The translations under genes were made by a program, and so were the position numbers. Under the pieces are notes generated by a model. That model did not search any database and had not been told where the DNA came from. It saw only the letters and a list, made by a program, of their open reading frames with translations. A stretch of 64,000 nucleotides of DNA, taken from Xenopus tropicalis (Eukaryota; Chordata; Amphibia; Anura; Pipidae). Location: contig NC_030683.2 in the NCBI RefSeq assembly GCF_000004195.4, forward strand, positions 84,655,410 to 84,719,409, written 5' to 3'. Positions within the stretch are counted from its first letter, which is position 1. Each line of letters starts with the position of its first letter. Below are positions 11,901-21,069 of the stretch, piece by piece.

Positions 11901-14900
11901 CGGCTCACCTCAGCATCAAAACTATCTGATCGCATCTGTCCCCTGTAAAATTGGGCAAGTCTTACTGTTAGTCACACAAAGTTGTCAGGGTTGAACTTAT
12001 CTCCAGAGCCCTAAAAACCAAACTTCAGCTTGCCGCCCTTCTTTTGGCAATTGTTGTGCGCTGACGATCCTGCTGTTCTGTGCATGTGCCAATTACAGGA
12101 GAGATGGGTTACCCTACGTTCCCCAAAGCTAATACTGGATTTATCCTCAATTATCTGGCTAAATTCAACTTCTGCAACCTGAATATATTGCTTAAAACAC
12201 ACAGAATAAAATAAAAATCACAATAGAATTAATTTGTAAAACAGTCCCCAAATTCTATAAATATACAGTGGTTCCAGAAAGTTTGTGAACCCTTTTACAT
12301 TTTCTACATTTTTATATGAACGTCAAGTCGTAAAAATAGATGAAGAAAACCTAGTTAAACAAATGAAAAAAATGTATCATATTTGGTCATGTATTTCTGC
12401 GTGTGGCAAAAGTGAATCCTTAGGATAATTCAATGGCATGACAATCAGGGGTGTAAATCCAGCAAAGCCTGATATACAAACAACACATTTGTGGATGTGT
12501 ATCATGGCTCTAACAAAGGAGGTGTCTGAGGACCTCAGAAAAAGGTTGTTAATGCCCATAAAGCTAGAAAAGGTTACAAGACTATGGGGCCCATTTACTT
12601 ACTCACGAACGGGCCGAATGCGTCCGATTGCGTTTTTTTCGTAATGATCGGTATTTTGCGATTTTTTCGGAAAATTATTGCGACTTTTTAGTTACCAATA
12701 CGATTTTTGCGGAAAAACGCGAGTTTTTCGTAGCCATTCCGAAAGTTGAGATTTTTTCGTAGCGTTAAAACTTGCGCAAAAAGTTGCGATTTTTTCGTAG
12801 TGTTAAAACTTGCGCAAAACGTCGCGCCTTTTAAGTTTTAACGCTACGAAAAAAGCGCAACTTTTCGCGCAAGTTTTAACGCTATGAAAAAATCGCAACT
12901 TTCGGAATGGCTACGAAAATCTAAACCTATAGTTTTCGCGCAAATCGTATTGTGTACAAAGGGAGGAAATTAAAGACCATTGTTTTCCTACCCAGAAGTG
13001 GTCGACCAGCAAAGATATTTCCAACTGCAAGGTGTCTAATAGGTTACAAAGGAATCTAGGATAACTTCTCAGCAACTGATGGCCTTTCACAGCAATGGTG
13101 TGTATGGCAGGGTAGAAAGGAGAAAGTCACTGCTCTCCCCAAAAACATTGCTGACCATTTACAGTTTGCAATAAAGATCCCTTGGAAAACCAGAAGGATA
13201 ATGGAAGAATGTTTTGTGGACTGATTAAGCAAAAATTGATACTCAGTCAAATCACTTTAAAGGAAAATACCTGTTATTATCAAACTCTTCTGGATATAAC
13301 TCCTTGAAGCCACTGTGGTCCCATCTATGTGAAAGAAAAAAACATTCACATTAATATAATGAGGGGAGGATAAAAAGTACAATACATAATAATATAATAA
13401 TGTTTAAATGAGAACAAAAGCCATAAATAATAGGTATTAGCCCTGAAGAGGCCTCCCTTTCCTGTACAAAACCAAACCAGTTATCCACCACTAAACTGCT
13501 TAATTTTGGTTACCCATTGAGAAAAGGCAGGGTAGCATAGTGAAGCAGCACGAGAAGGTGCCTCCCAACCCCACTGAGGTGATCGGCTTTTTCTTAACAG
13601 GTATTTAAACCAGGGCAGTACTGGGGGGCACAATGGTGAGGTTTAGAGAGGTGAGGGAGGCAATCCAGGACCACAACAGTATCTCTTATCTATGGCATTT
13701 TTATGATAAAGGTTATGATATTACTTGTGTTCTGTGTGTGTATATCTTCTATGTACATTTACCTACACATATACAATAATGTGCAGTGTGCATGCTGCCT
13801 CTGATTATATGCACTAACATTCACGGGCAATAAGAGACCAGCTGCCACATCATATAAAGGCAACAAAGAAATGTAGTGCTGCATCAATTTTCATTCATAT
13901 TACTTTGTTTTTGGATTTGTCAGAGGAGGAATCATATTTATACCCCCCTTAAAAAGTCCCCCAAATATGTAAAAGTTACTTTTGCATTTTAGTTTTTAGT
14001 GCTGACTTGGTAATGTCTGGAGATGTTCGTTTTCTCTTTGCTCCATAAGTTTCCTCTGTCTGTTTCTCCAACTCTCTTATTTTCCACATTTCAGTCTCTT
14101 CTTGAATCTAAGATTATAAATAATGATAAGAGCAATTCCAAAATTCTATTAAAATACATATGATGCACAGGTCAGAAATGGGCACACAGCCTACATAACA
14201 TTTCATAAAATTCCCTAGATTTTCTTGGATGCCACAAATTTTAGTTCCTATTAGCTTCAAATCTGATACCCCTAAGAAAAAAATTCAATCAGTTATGTGT
14301 AGGGACCCATAGGGTTAAGCTCCCTATGGCTGTAAATCCTACCTCTTCACACCTTTACTGTTATTCGGTAAGAACCCTTGTACTTAAGTTACAGTTCTAA
14401 AACTATTCCCTATAGGTTTAGTCAGGTTGTACACGCCCCCTGCAGACTGATATAGTGTCTGGCAGGAGGGTGTGACCTCTTTTGGCTGCAGGCTGCTTTC
14501 CAAGCAGAGATCCATTTGAGCCTGGGAGCAGACCTTAGGCCCCAGAAACAATTTGTACCCCAGAGGATACCATCCCTCTGGAGAAAGTCGGGGACAGGGC
14601 CCCATGAACGAGGAATTAGCCAGCACAGCAGATTTTGTCATAGCACTTTCTAGAAAAGTGACGTAGTTAGCTCTACTAAGCAAGGGCAGCCTTAATAGTC
14701 CCACCAAGGAGAGATTAGATCCAGGAGTATTTCTCCTACCCGGCAATGTTGCCTCAGTGTAGGGCCACTGAGTAGAGATAGTGACAGGCAGGATAACCCC
14801 TGATCTCTACGCACCCGGAGGACTCATCCACTAGAGGTTATCAACCTGAAGGAGCAGATATCTACCTAGAATACCTCCAAGGGGTATTGGCTGAAAGGTG

Positions 14901-15885
14901 TGTTTCCCTGCCCAGACTCTACCAAGGTGGGATAAACCGGTGCATGCCCTCTCTTCTTCCTCAGAGTGTACTTTGTATACCATCTGCATCTGCTTGTGTT
15001 GTGAGTATTGGATAACCCTGCATCACCATTGTTCTATCTTGGACAATAAACTTGTTAATAGTTCACCGCAAGAACCTTTCTGGCGTCCATTATTACCAAC
15101 TGCACTACACAGCTACAGTGAGTAGTAGTCCAACTACACCCTCAGCCCCGGTTAGGTCTCTTCCACCTAAAGCGAAGGTCCATCCTAAGAAAAAGAGTTG
15201 CATGTAACACATGCTCTCCTATCACTACTAGCCTGGTTTAACCATATTATAGCCAAAATAGTATTACATATGCTTTAATAAAAAATACATGGCATTTTAC
15301 AAGGAATTATTCAGGTATAGTGATTTTCTGCCTCTGAAGCTGACTATACTTCGAAAGATCCTCCTGTCTTGGCAAGGCCAGGTGGAGACAATTAGATTGT
15401 TTGGTTGGTCCCTAGGCCAACAATTGAATAACAGGGAGAACTTGTGCAGATATGAAGAGAGAAAATCGCATCCAGGCCTTAATAACAATGCCATCATTTT
15501 AGCCCTGTACATGGTGCAATAAGCTGCCAGTTTGGGTAGGAATGAATGAGTCGGCAACCAATGGCAAACTGTATATAGCCAGCTTTACTATCTCAAGGCA
15601 TAACTGGCAAATGCGCAGATTAAATCACTGGGAATAAAATACACCCATATCACTCACATCACTGGCACATTAAATTGTCAAACTTTCAGTCACAAACCAT
15701 GATATATTTGTTTCTTACTTTCATGGAATATAGCTACAAATGGCCCAAAATGCTATCTGCCATACAATAACAAGAGCTAAACAATTGTCGTATTTTCACA
15801 TTCTGAGAAACGTCACCTTGTTGTGGGCATCTGTGTGGCGTATAACATTTCGAAGGAGAACTTTCCCAAGAGGAACACGGGACAT
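8953..15885 (-). CDS. nkapd1: NKAPD1 (NKAP domain containing 1; human C11orf57 orthologue), spliced
   Basis: Five coding exons were built by eye, each with GT-AG borders and matching phases: 15885-15817 (start ATG, 23 codons), 14107-13980, 11942-11790, 10001-9948 and 9454-8953 (stop). They sum to 906 bp, or 301 residues; I recall the human protein as 292. The first exon reads [14 protein letters not shown]..., very like human. The second has [10 protein letters not shown], the third [15 protein letters not shown], the fourth [15 protein letters not shown]. The last exon is a Lys/Arg/Ser-rich tail of KKRK and [12 protein letters not shown] blocks ending DSSDEDD, typical of nuclear or splicing-associated proteins. 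Its function is not established. The gene is head-to-head with PIH1D2, as in human. An extra in-phase exon-like block lies at 13271-13324 (listed separately). An AATAAA signal at 8930-8935 (minus) sits 18 bases past the stop; another is at 6745-6750. Gene identity is firm; the exon chain is inferred without cDNA. Confidence 0.93.
10197..10440. mobile_element. ACAGGTAT MITE family, copy 1
   Basis: Begins acaggtatgatagatacagg and ends ggataacagatccttaacct, with inverted termini, and an internal 'ttacctccaattagg' AT-rich core. It lies in the NKAPD1 intron and is carried in the duplicated copy at 51502-51763. Related copies: 23870-24180, 33809-34110, 39144-39430. Confidence 0.75.
11150..11595 (-). 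mobile_element. Tx1/L1-like LINE remnant (C-terminal part)
   Basis: On the minus strand, broken frames read like the C-terminal end of an L1/Tx1 ORF2, including SLV-type helices and [18 protein letters not shown] text near 11210-11240. It is heavily mutated, within the intron between NKAPD1 exons 3 and 4. Confidence 0.5.
12268..13235 (+). mobile_element. Tc1/mariner remnant split by a palindromic MITE
   Basis: Left end cagtggttccagaaagtttg is a Tc1-like terminus. At ~12500-12590 the frame reads [14 protein letters not shown]...LEKVTRLW, the N-terminal DNA-binding helix region of Tc1 transposases. After an insertion at ~12590-12955 the transposase-like DNA resumes (cccagaagtggtcgaccagc) to ~13235. 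Broken frames show it is inactive. It sits in the NKAPD1 intron next to the extra exon. Confidence 0.65.
12590..12955. mobile_element. Palindromic MITE (cgtaatgatcggtatttt family), copy 1
   Basis: Starts cccatttacttactcacgaa, then gcgtttttttcgtaatgatc. The centre holds a long inverted repeat around ttaagttttaacgctacgaa, matched by the complementary ttcgtagtgttaaaacttgc upstream. It is inserted in the Tc1 remnant. A second copy with better ends is at 25560-26090. Confidence 0.7.
13271..13324 (-). CDS. nkapd1: Extra NKAPD1 exon: duplicate of the [15 protein letters not shown] exon
   Basis: This 54-bp block has a minus-strand acceptor (cacatag) and donor (gtattt). It encodes [17 protein letters not shown], parallel to the exon at 9948-10001 ([17 protein letters not shown]). 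Length and phases (2 in, 2 out) are the same. The two differ at 16 of 54 bases: 8 of 17 full codons changed synonymously and 4 changed the residue (G/D, Y/F, T/N, D/N). It lies between the second and third coding exons, so it is out of order relative to its sister exon. Splicing exon 2 to this block to exon 3 stays in frame and gives a 319-residue protein with the motif twice. A Tc1 remnant ends about 35 bp away. It could be an included or alternative exon, or a relic of a partial tandem duplication; transcripts are needed to tell. Confidence 0.6.
14298..15268 (+). mobile_element. Solo LTR, family TGTAGGGACC...TTACA
   Basis: 971 bp beginning TGTAGGGACCC and ending ATTACA, flanked by TATG (14294-14297 and 15269-15272). 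TG...CA ends plus a short direct target duplication are LTR hallmarks. An AATAAA lies near 15045 (gacaataaacttgttaa). There is no internal coding region. It sits in NKAPD1 between coding exons 1 and 2. Confidence 0.8.
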
Positions 15886-15893
15886 CTCAAATT
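15817..15893 (-). other. nkapd1: NKAPD1 first coding exon and start codon
   Basis: The acceptor (tccacag) is followed by eight untranslated bases and then ATG at 15885-15883. The donor is AAG|gtgacg after 23 codons. The presence of an acceptor means a 5' untranslated exon lies upstream. The best candidate ends at 18770 with donor AAGCG|gtgagc, inside the CpG-rich shared promoter. Confidence 0.85.
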
Positions 15894-16038
15894 CTGTGGA
15901 ACAGAATTCAGCTGTTACTTCTAAAATGTACAACCCAACAGGCAGATAAATAGCAGCATTAATGGCAGATATACCATCTAAAAAACCTTTACGTATCCAA
16001 ATATCTGTGAAAATCCAACATAATTTATATTGCAGATC

Positions 16039-16745
16039 TTAAAGGAACAGTAACACCAAAAAATGAAAGTGCATAAAAGTAATTACAATATAATGCACTG
16101 TTGCCCTGCACTGGTACAATTGGTGTGTTTGCCTCAGAGAGACTACTATAGTTTATATAAACAAAGCTGCTGAGCAGCCATTCAATGCACATAGCAGATA
16201 ACAGATAAACCCCCATTATATTCTACAAAGCTTATCTGTTATCTGCTACATAACCTGTGCATTTTCTTTTTTCCAGCCTGAATGGCTGCCCCGTGGCTTA
16301 TTTAAATAAACCATAGTAGCGTTTCTGTAGCAAACACACCAGTTTAACCAGTGCAGTGCACTGCATTATATTTTAATTACTTTAAAACACCTTTATTTCT
16401 TAAGGCCCCCATACACGAGGCGATAGAAGCTGCCGATATCGGTCCCTTGGACTGACTCGGCAGCTTATCGGCCCGTGTAGGGGCAGAAACGAGGGGCCTG
16501 GCTGACCGATATCTGGCCTGAAATTGGCCAGATATCGATCGGCCAGGTTAGAAAATTCAGTCGGATCGGGGACTGCATCGGCTCGTTGATGCGGTCCCCG
16601 AACTGACTGCCCCATTGCTGCTGTTATAATTCGATCGTTTGGCCCCAGGGTGGGGATATCGGGTAAAGATCCGCTCGCTTGGCAACATCGCCAAGCGAGC
16701 GAATCTGCCCGTGTATGGGCAGCTTTAGTGTTACTGATCCTTTAA
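16039..16745. mobile_element. T2-type MITE interrupted by a second MITE
   Basis: Outer ends TTAAAGGAACAGTAACACC (16039) and GTTACTGATCCTTTAA (ending 16745) match the intact copy at 19490-19917. The inner element (~16403-16723) has inverted ends ggcccccatacacg and cgtgtatgggcagc. In NKAPD1 intron 1. Confidence 0.75.
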
Positions 16746-16857
16746 GGGCAGGGGTACTTGGGAGCTCAGTCACTAACAGATTTGTTAGACATCACTCTGA
16801 CTGCACTCCAAGCAGTGCTTGCAGTGAGTACATTTGGCAAAAGACAGTGGCAGTTTC

Positions 16858-18146
16858 CACAAATACACTCTGCCACCCTGCAGATATACAGACTACATAC
16901 ATTTACACTCTGCCACCCTGCAAATATACAAACTACATACATATACACTCTGCCACCCTGCAAATATACAGACTACATACATATACACTCTGCCACCCTG
17001 CAGATATACAGACTACATACATATACACTCTGCCACCCTGCAGATATACAGACTACATACAAATACACTCTGCCACCCTGCAAATATACAGACTACATAC
17101 ATATACACTCTGCCACCCTGCAGATATACAGACTACATACATTTACACTCTGCCACCCTGCAAATATACAAACTACATACATATACACTCTGCCACCCTG
17201 CAAATATACAGACTACATACAAATACACTCTGCCACCCTGCAAATATACAGACTACATACAAATACACTCTGCCACCCTGCAAATATACAGACTACATAC
17301 ATATACACTCTGCCACCCTGCAAATATACAGACTACATACAAATACACTCTGCCACCCTGCAGATATACAGACTACATACATTTACACTCTGCCACCCTG
17401 CAAATATACAAACTACATACATATACACTCTGCCACCCTGCAAATATACAGACTACATACATATACACTCTGCCACCCTGCAGATATACAGACTACATAC
17501 ATATACACTCTGCCACCCTGCAGATATACAGACTACATACAAATACACTCTGCCACCCTGCAAATATACAGACTACATACATATACACTCTGCCACCCTG
17601 CAGATATACAGACTACATACATTTACACTCTGCCACCCTGCAAATATACAAACTACATACATATACACTCTGCCACCCTGCAAATATACAGACTACATAC
17701 AAATACACTCTGCCACCCTGCAAATATACAGACTACATACAAATACACTCTGCCACCCTGCAAATATACAGACTACATACATATACACTCTGCCACCCTG
17801 CAAATATACAGACTACATACAAATACACTCTGCCACCCTGCAAATATACAGACTACATACAAATACACTCTGCCACCCTGCAAATATACAGACTACATAC
17901 AAATACACTCTGCCACCCTGCAAATATACAGACTACATACAAATACACTCTGCCACCCTGCAAATATACAGACTACATACATATACACTCTGCCACCCTG
18001 CAAATATACAGACTACATACAAATACACTCTGTCACCCTGCAAATATACAGACTACATACATATACACTCTGCCACCCTGCAAATATACAGACTACATAC
18101 AAATACACTCTGCCACCCTGCAAATATACAGACTACATACAAATAC
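16858..18146. repeat. 40-bp minisatellite, ~32 copies, with 480-bp higher-order repeat
   Basis: The unit contains cactctgccaccctgca, a/gatataca, g/aactacatac and a variable a(a/t)(a/t)ta link; it is exactly 40 bp. The lines at 16861-17340 and 17341-17820 have the same order of variants unit by unit, so a block of 12 units (480 bp) was duplicated as a whole. The last ~330 bp lack that order. All three plus-strand frames stay open because the unit has no stop and 40 is not a multiple of 3; this is not coding evidence. In NKAPD1 intron 1. Confidence 0.95.
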
Positions 18147-18639
18147 TGACTGATACAAGAGGTAAGATGCATCTTATAAACACAAATCCAAGACTTGGGG
18201 TAAAATATTATACAACTATACAATTTAGAGTTTCCTGGGAAAGCTCACTAGAGATGAAGGACATACAATGTACAGAAAGTTCCAAAACTTTTTTGTAAGT
18301 TAAAATATGTTGAAATCAAATTTGTGTATTGAAAACGGAAGGCAGCGATATTATGAACAGATTTTAGGTAACTTTGGGGAAAGTCACTGACATACTGGAT
18401 CTTATGAACCCCCCATACACCCTCGCACGCTGAGGGACCCCCATGAGATAGTTGCTGCGCCCCGGCCTGTCTGTTGCTTATACTTTGCAGAGATGTGCAA
18501 ACTAATGGCCAGTAACTGACTGTATACATATAAAAGACCGGGTGTAAATAAACTGACTTATAAGTCAGTAAAGAGAAGGGGCTAGGGGGCTGCCACCCCC
18601 ACCCCCTGGATTAGGCCCGGGTACTTATATATTTTATCA

Positions 18640-18960
18640 TTTATTTCTCCGCTAAGGAAAGCTGTGCCTCCCTTCTACCTGCTTCCCTACGAGCAGCCCG
18701 GGTATTCTCTTCAGCCAAATGCAGCAGCCCGGGCCCGTCCCTCGCTACAGCAGCCTGTCTGGGGCTCACCGCTTCCCTTTCCTACCGGAAATTCACATCA
18801 TTTGGCTAGTATGATTAGGGAGGCGGAACGTAAGTAGCAGGTTTTCGCGTCCAGGGAGGGAAGGTTTTTAGTGCTGCACAGCTACTTGGTTTCTATGGGA
18901 ACCGTGGAATCGCTAAAGAAAGCGCAAAGTTTCGTGTGAGTCCGGCTGGGAGCAGAGAAA
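18640..18960. promoter_or_regulatory. Bidirectional promoter, NKAPD1/PIH1D2
   Basis: A GC- and CpG-rich stretch lies between the divergent genes. A minus-strand 5' untranslated exon of NKAPD1 appears to end at 18770 with a gtgagc donor. A plus-strand PIH1D2 leader exon appears to end near 18932 with donor cgt|gtgagt. An ETS-like CCGGAAAT lies at 18786-18793, and an RFX X-box-like sequence GTTTCTATGGGAAC at 18889-18902. There is no TATA box. Exact start sites are not visible. Confidence 0.7.
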
Positions 18961-19385
18961 GTGCAGGTTGGTGCCGATCTAATTGTCTGCACATCGTGTC
19001 CGTCTGCATTTGTCATCTTGTAATCGCAGTGCCCTACTTTGGTAATATTACCAATAGGAAGTATTCACTGCCAATGCAGACCTTCCATTAATATGTATGT
19101 ACATTACCCCCTCTTATCAGCACGTAGCAATAACCTTGGTATAAGGGATATAGGGGCTGATCTAGGAGTAAAGGTTATGCTAAATTAAGAATAGCAGTTG
19201 CTTTTATTTTTTAAGTTGTACTAAAGCCTTTTCAAAACATTTGTCTGGTAAGTTTCTATTGTCAACTGCACTTGCGCAATTTAGCAGCATTGTTTGTAAA
19301 TCAGCCTCATTGTCTGATATAAAACTCTGGAAATGAAGTACATGGTAAGGATTAATATAAACATCAGGATTTAAATGTATGTACA

Positions 19386-20739
19386 TGTAGGGGTTTACCA
19401 AAAACGGGCCCTTAGGACAGGAACCCCTAGGACAGGCCACAGGGTGGTGCTGGGAAACAGGAACACTGGGATGACTGGGTTGTCAATAGTTAAAGGAACA
19501 GTAACACCAAAAAATTAAAGTCTTTTAAAGTAATTAAAATATAATGTACAGTTGCCCTGCGCTGGTAAAACTGGTAAGTTTGCAACAGAAACGCTACTAT
19601 AGTTTATATAAATGAGCTGCTATGTCAACACGAGGGCAGCCATTGAAGCTGGGAAAAAGGAGAAAAAGCACAGGTTACATAGCAGATAACGGATAAGCTT
19701 TGTAGAATATAATGGGGTTTTATCTGTTATCTGCTAAGTAACCTGTGCCTTTTCTCCTGTAAATGGCTGCCCCCGTGGATACACAGAAGCTTTTTTTATA
19801 TAAACTATAGTAGTCTTTCTAAGGAAAACACACCAGTTGTACCAGTACAGGGCAGCATTACACTATATAGTAATTACTTTTATACATTTTCATTTTTTGG
19901 TGTTACTGTCCCTTTAACAGGGAGTACACTTGTAGTTCGGGTTATGGCCACAGGGTGGTGCATAGGCCCATATAAGGGAAGCAGCCATGTGCTGTGGGAG
20001 AATGTTGGTTAGTCCAGGGACTGCTCCAGTAGTGGAGTGAGTGCCCCGGGCATAGTTCTTAGATAGGAGTTCTGTAATAGATCGCTCTAGGAGTGATATG
20101 TAGGGCAGCCTAGTTTAGAATGGGCGGACATGGCCCCTCCAGGAGTAGTAGCGAGGTTAAGACCTCCCGGCATTATATCAGCCGGAGTGCAGGGAACTAA
20201 GTGGCTAGATAGGTGGAGCAGGTCACCGCTAGTCCAGGAGGCCGGATCTGAGGATGCCTAGTGAGAGTACCGGTGTGGGTCCCTGTGGGGTAACGTCCTA
20301 GCGTGAGTACCGGGGGAACTCTATGGTAGAGTGTCTTGCCGTGAGTACCGGGGAGAGCCCCTAGAGGGGAGCACATGTCGGGAGTACCATTGGGTAGGCC
20401 AACAGGAGATGGTACTCAATGAGACGTATGGAGATATACCCTGCACTGTATACTATTGATAAGCTGCTCCTGGAGAGGTGTCCGTCCAATAAACCTTTTC
20501 ATTTACTTTATTCATATTACCGTGTGGTGAGATCTATTAGCCCGGAGGGGCATACCAACCTATGAAGTTCCCAGGGGGTAGGATACAGATCCATACCACC
20601 ATCCCTGGGTGGAGGCACGCCATTTTAAGGGAGAATCCCTTGTAAACCCCCAGAGTAAGCGGGGGCTCAGGACTCCTGTAGCGCCAAAGTATAGTGCTCC
20701 ACAAGGTAGTGCCACAAAAATCTGCAAAAGTGGGCTACA
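19386..20739 (+). mobile_element. Solo LTR, same family, with a nested T2 MITE
   Basis: Begins TGTAGGGGTTTACC and ends GGGCTACA, flanked by TACA (19382-19385 and 20740-20743). It shares the 'ctaggagtgatatgtagggc' block and the aataaa near 20486 with the copy at 57713-58599. A T2 MITE lies inside at 19490-19917. In PIH1D2 intron 1. Confidence 0.8.
19490..19917. mobile_element. T2-type MITE, complete
   Basis: TTAA target sites at both ends with inverted termini AGGAACAGTAACACCAAAAA and its complement. The interior is near-palindromic (gcagataacggataagcttt / ttatctgttatctgctaa). Related copies: 16039-16745 and a truncated one at 61497-61623. Confidence 0.85.
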
Positions 20740-21069
20740 TACAGTTATTTCTTTTTTCCATGCATTGCATTATATAAGGACAAGTAACTGCACCACCTTT
20801 ACATACAGTACCGCCCTATATCCCTATATCTGCTAATAAACACAGAGTAGTGATGCCTGTGTCTGGCTGCTAGAGACAGGGAGTCAGGTGGCTACACATG
20901 CTGCACTCCTCTCACCTTTATTAGCAGGTACAGGGTTGTAGGGCCATATTGGGTATTAAAAGTCATGTGGTTCAAGTGTGTGGGGCAGGGGCCTTGTGAT
21001 TTATACATCACTTTTTTTTTTATACACAATTATGTATTTTGTAGTTTGGCAACTTGTTCTTACATCAAG

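Noticed and set aside
16679..18298. Three overlapping plus-strand frames of 539, 463 and 439 codons
   Set aside because: They read through the 40-bp minisatellite in all three frames. A stop-free 40-bp unit forces this; the peptide is periodic with no domain.
20965..21069. Upstream in-frame ATG extending PIH1D2
   Set aside because: It lies before a good acceptor (ttttgtag at 21037-21044) and encodes hydrophobic intron-like text. The family start matches the ATG at 21070.
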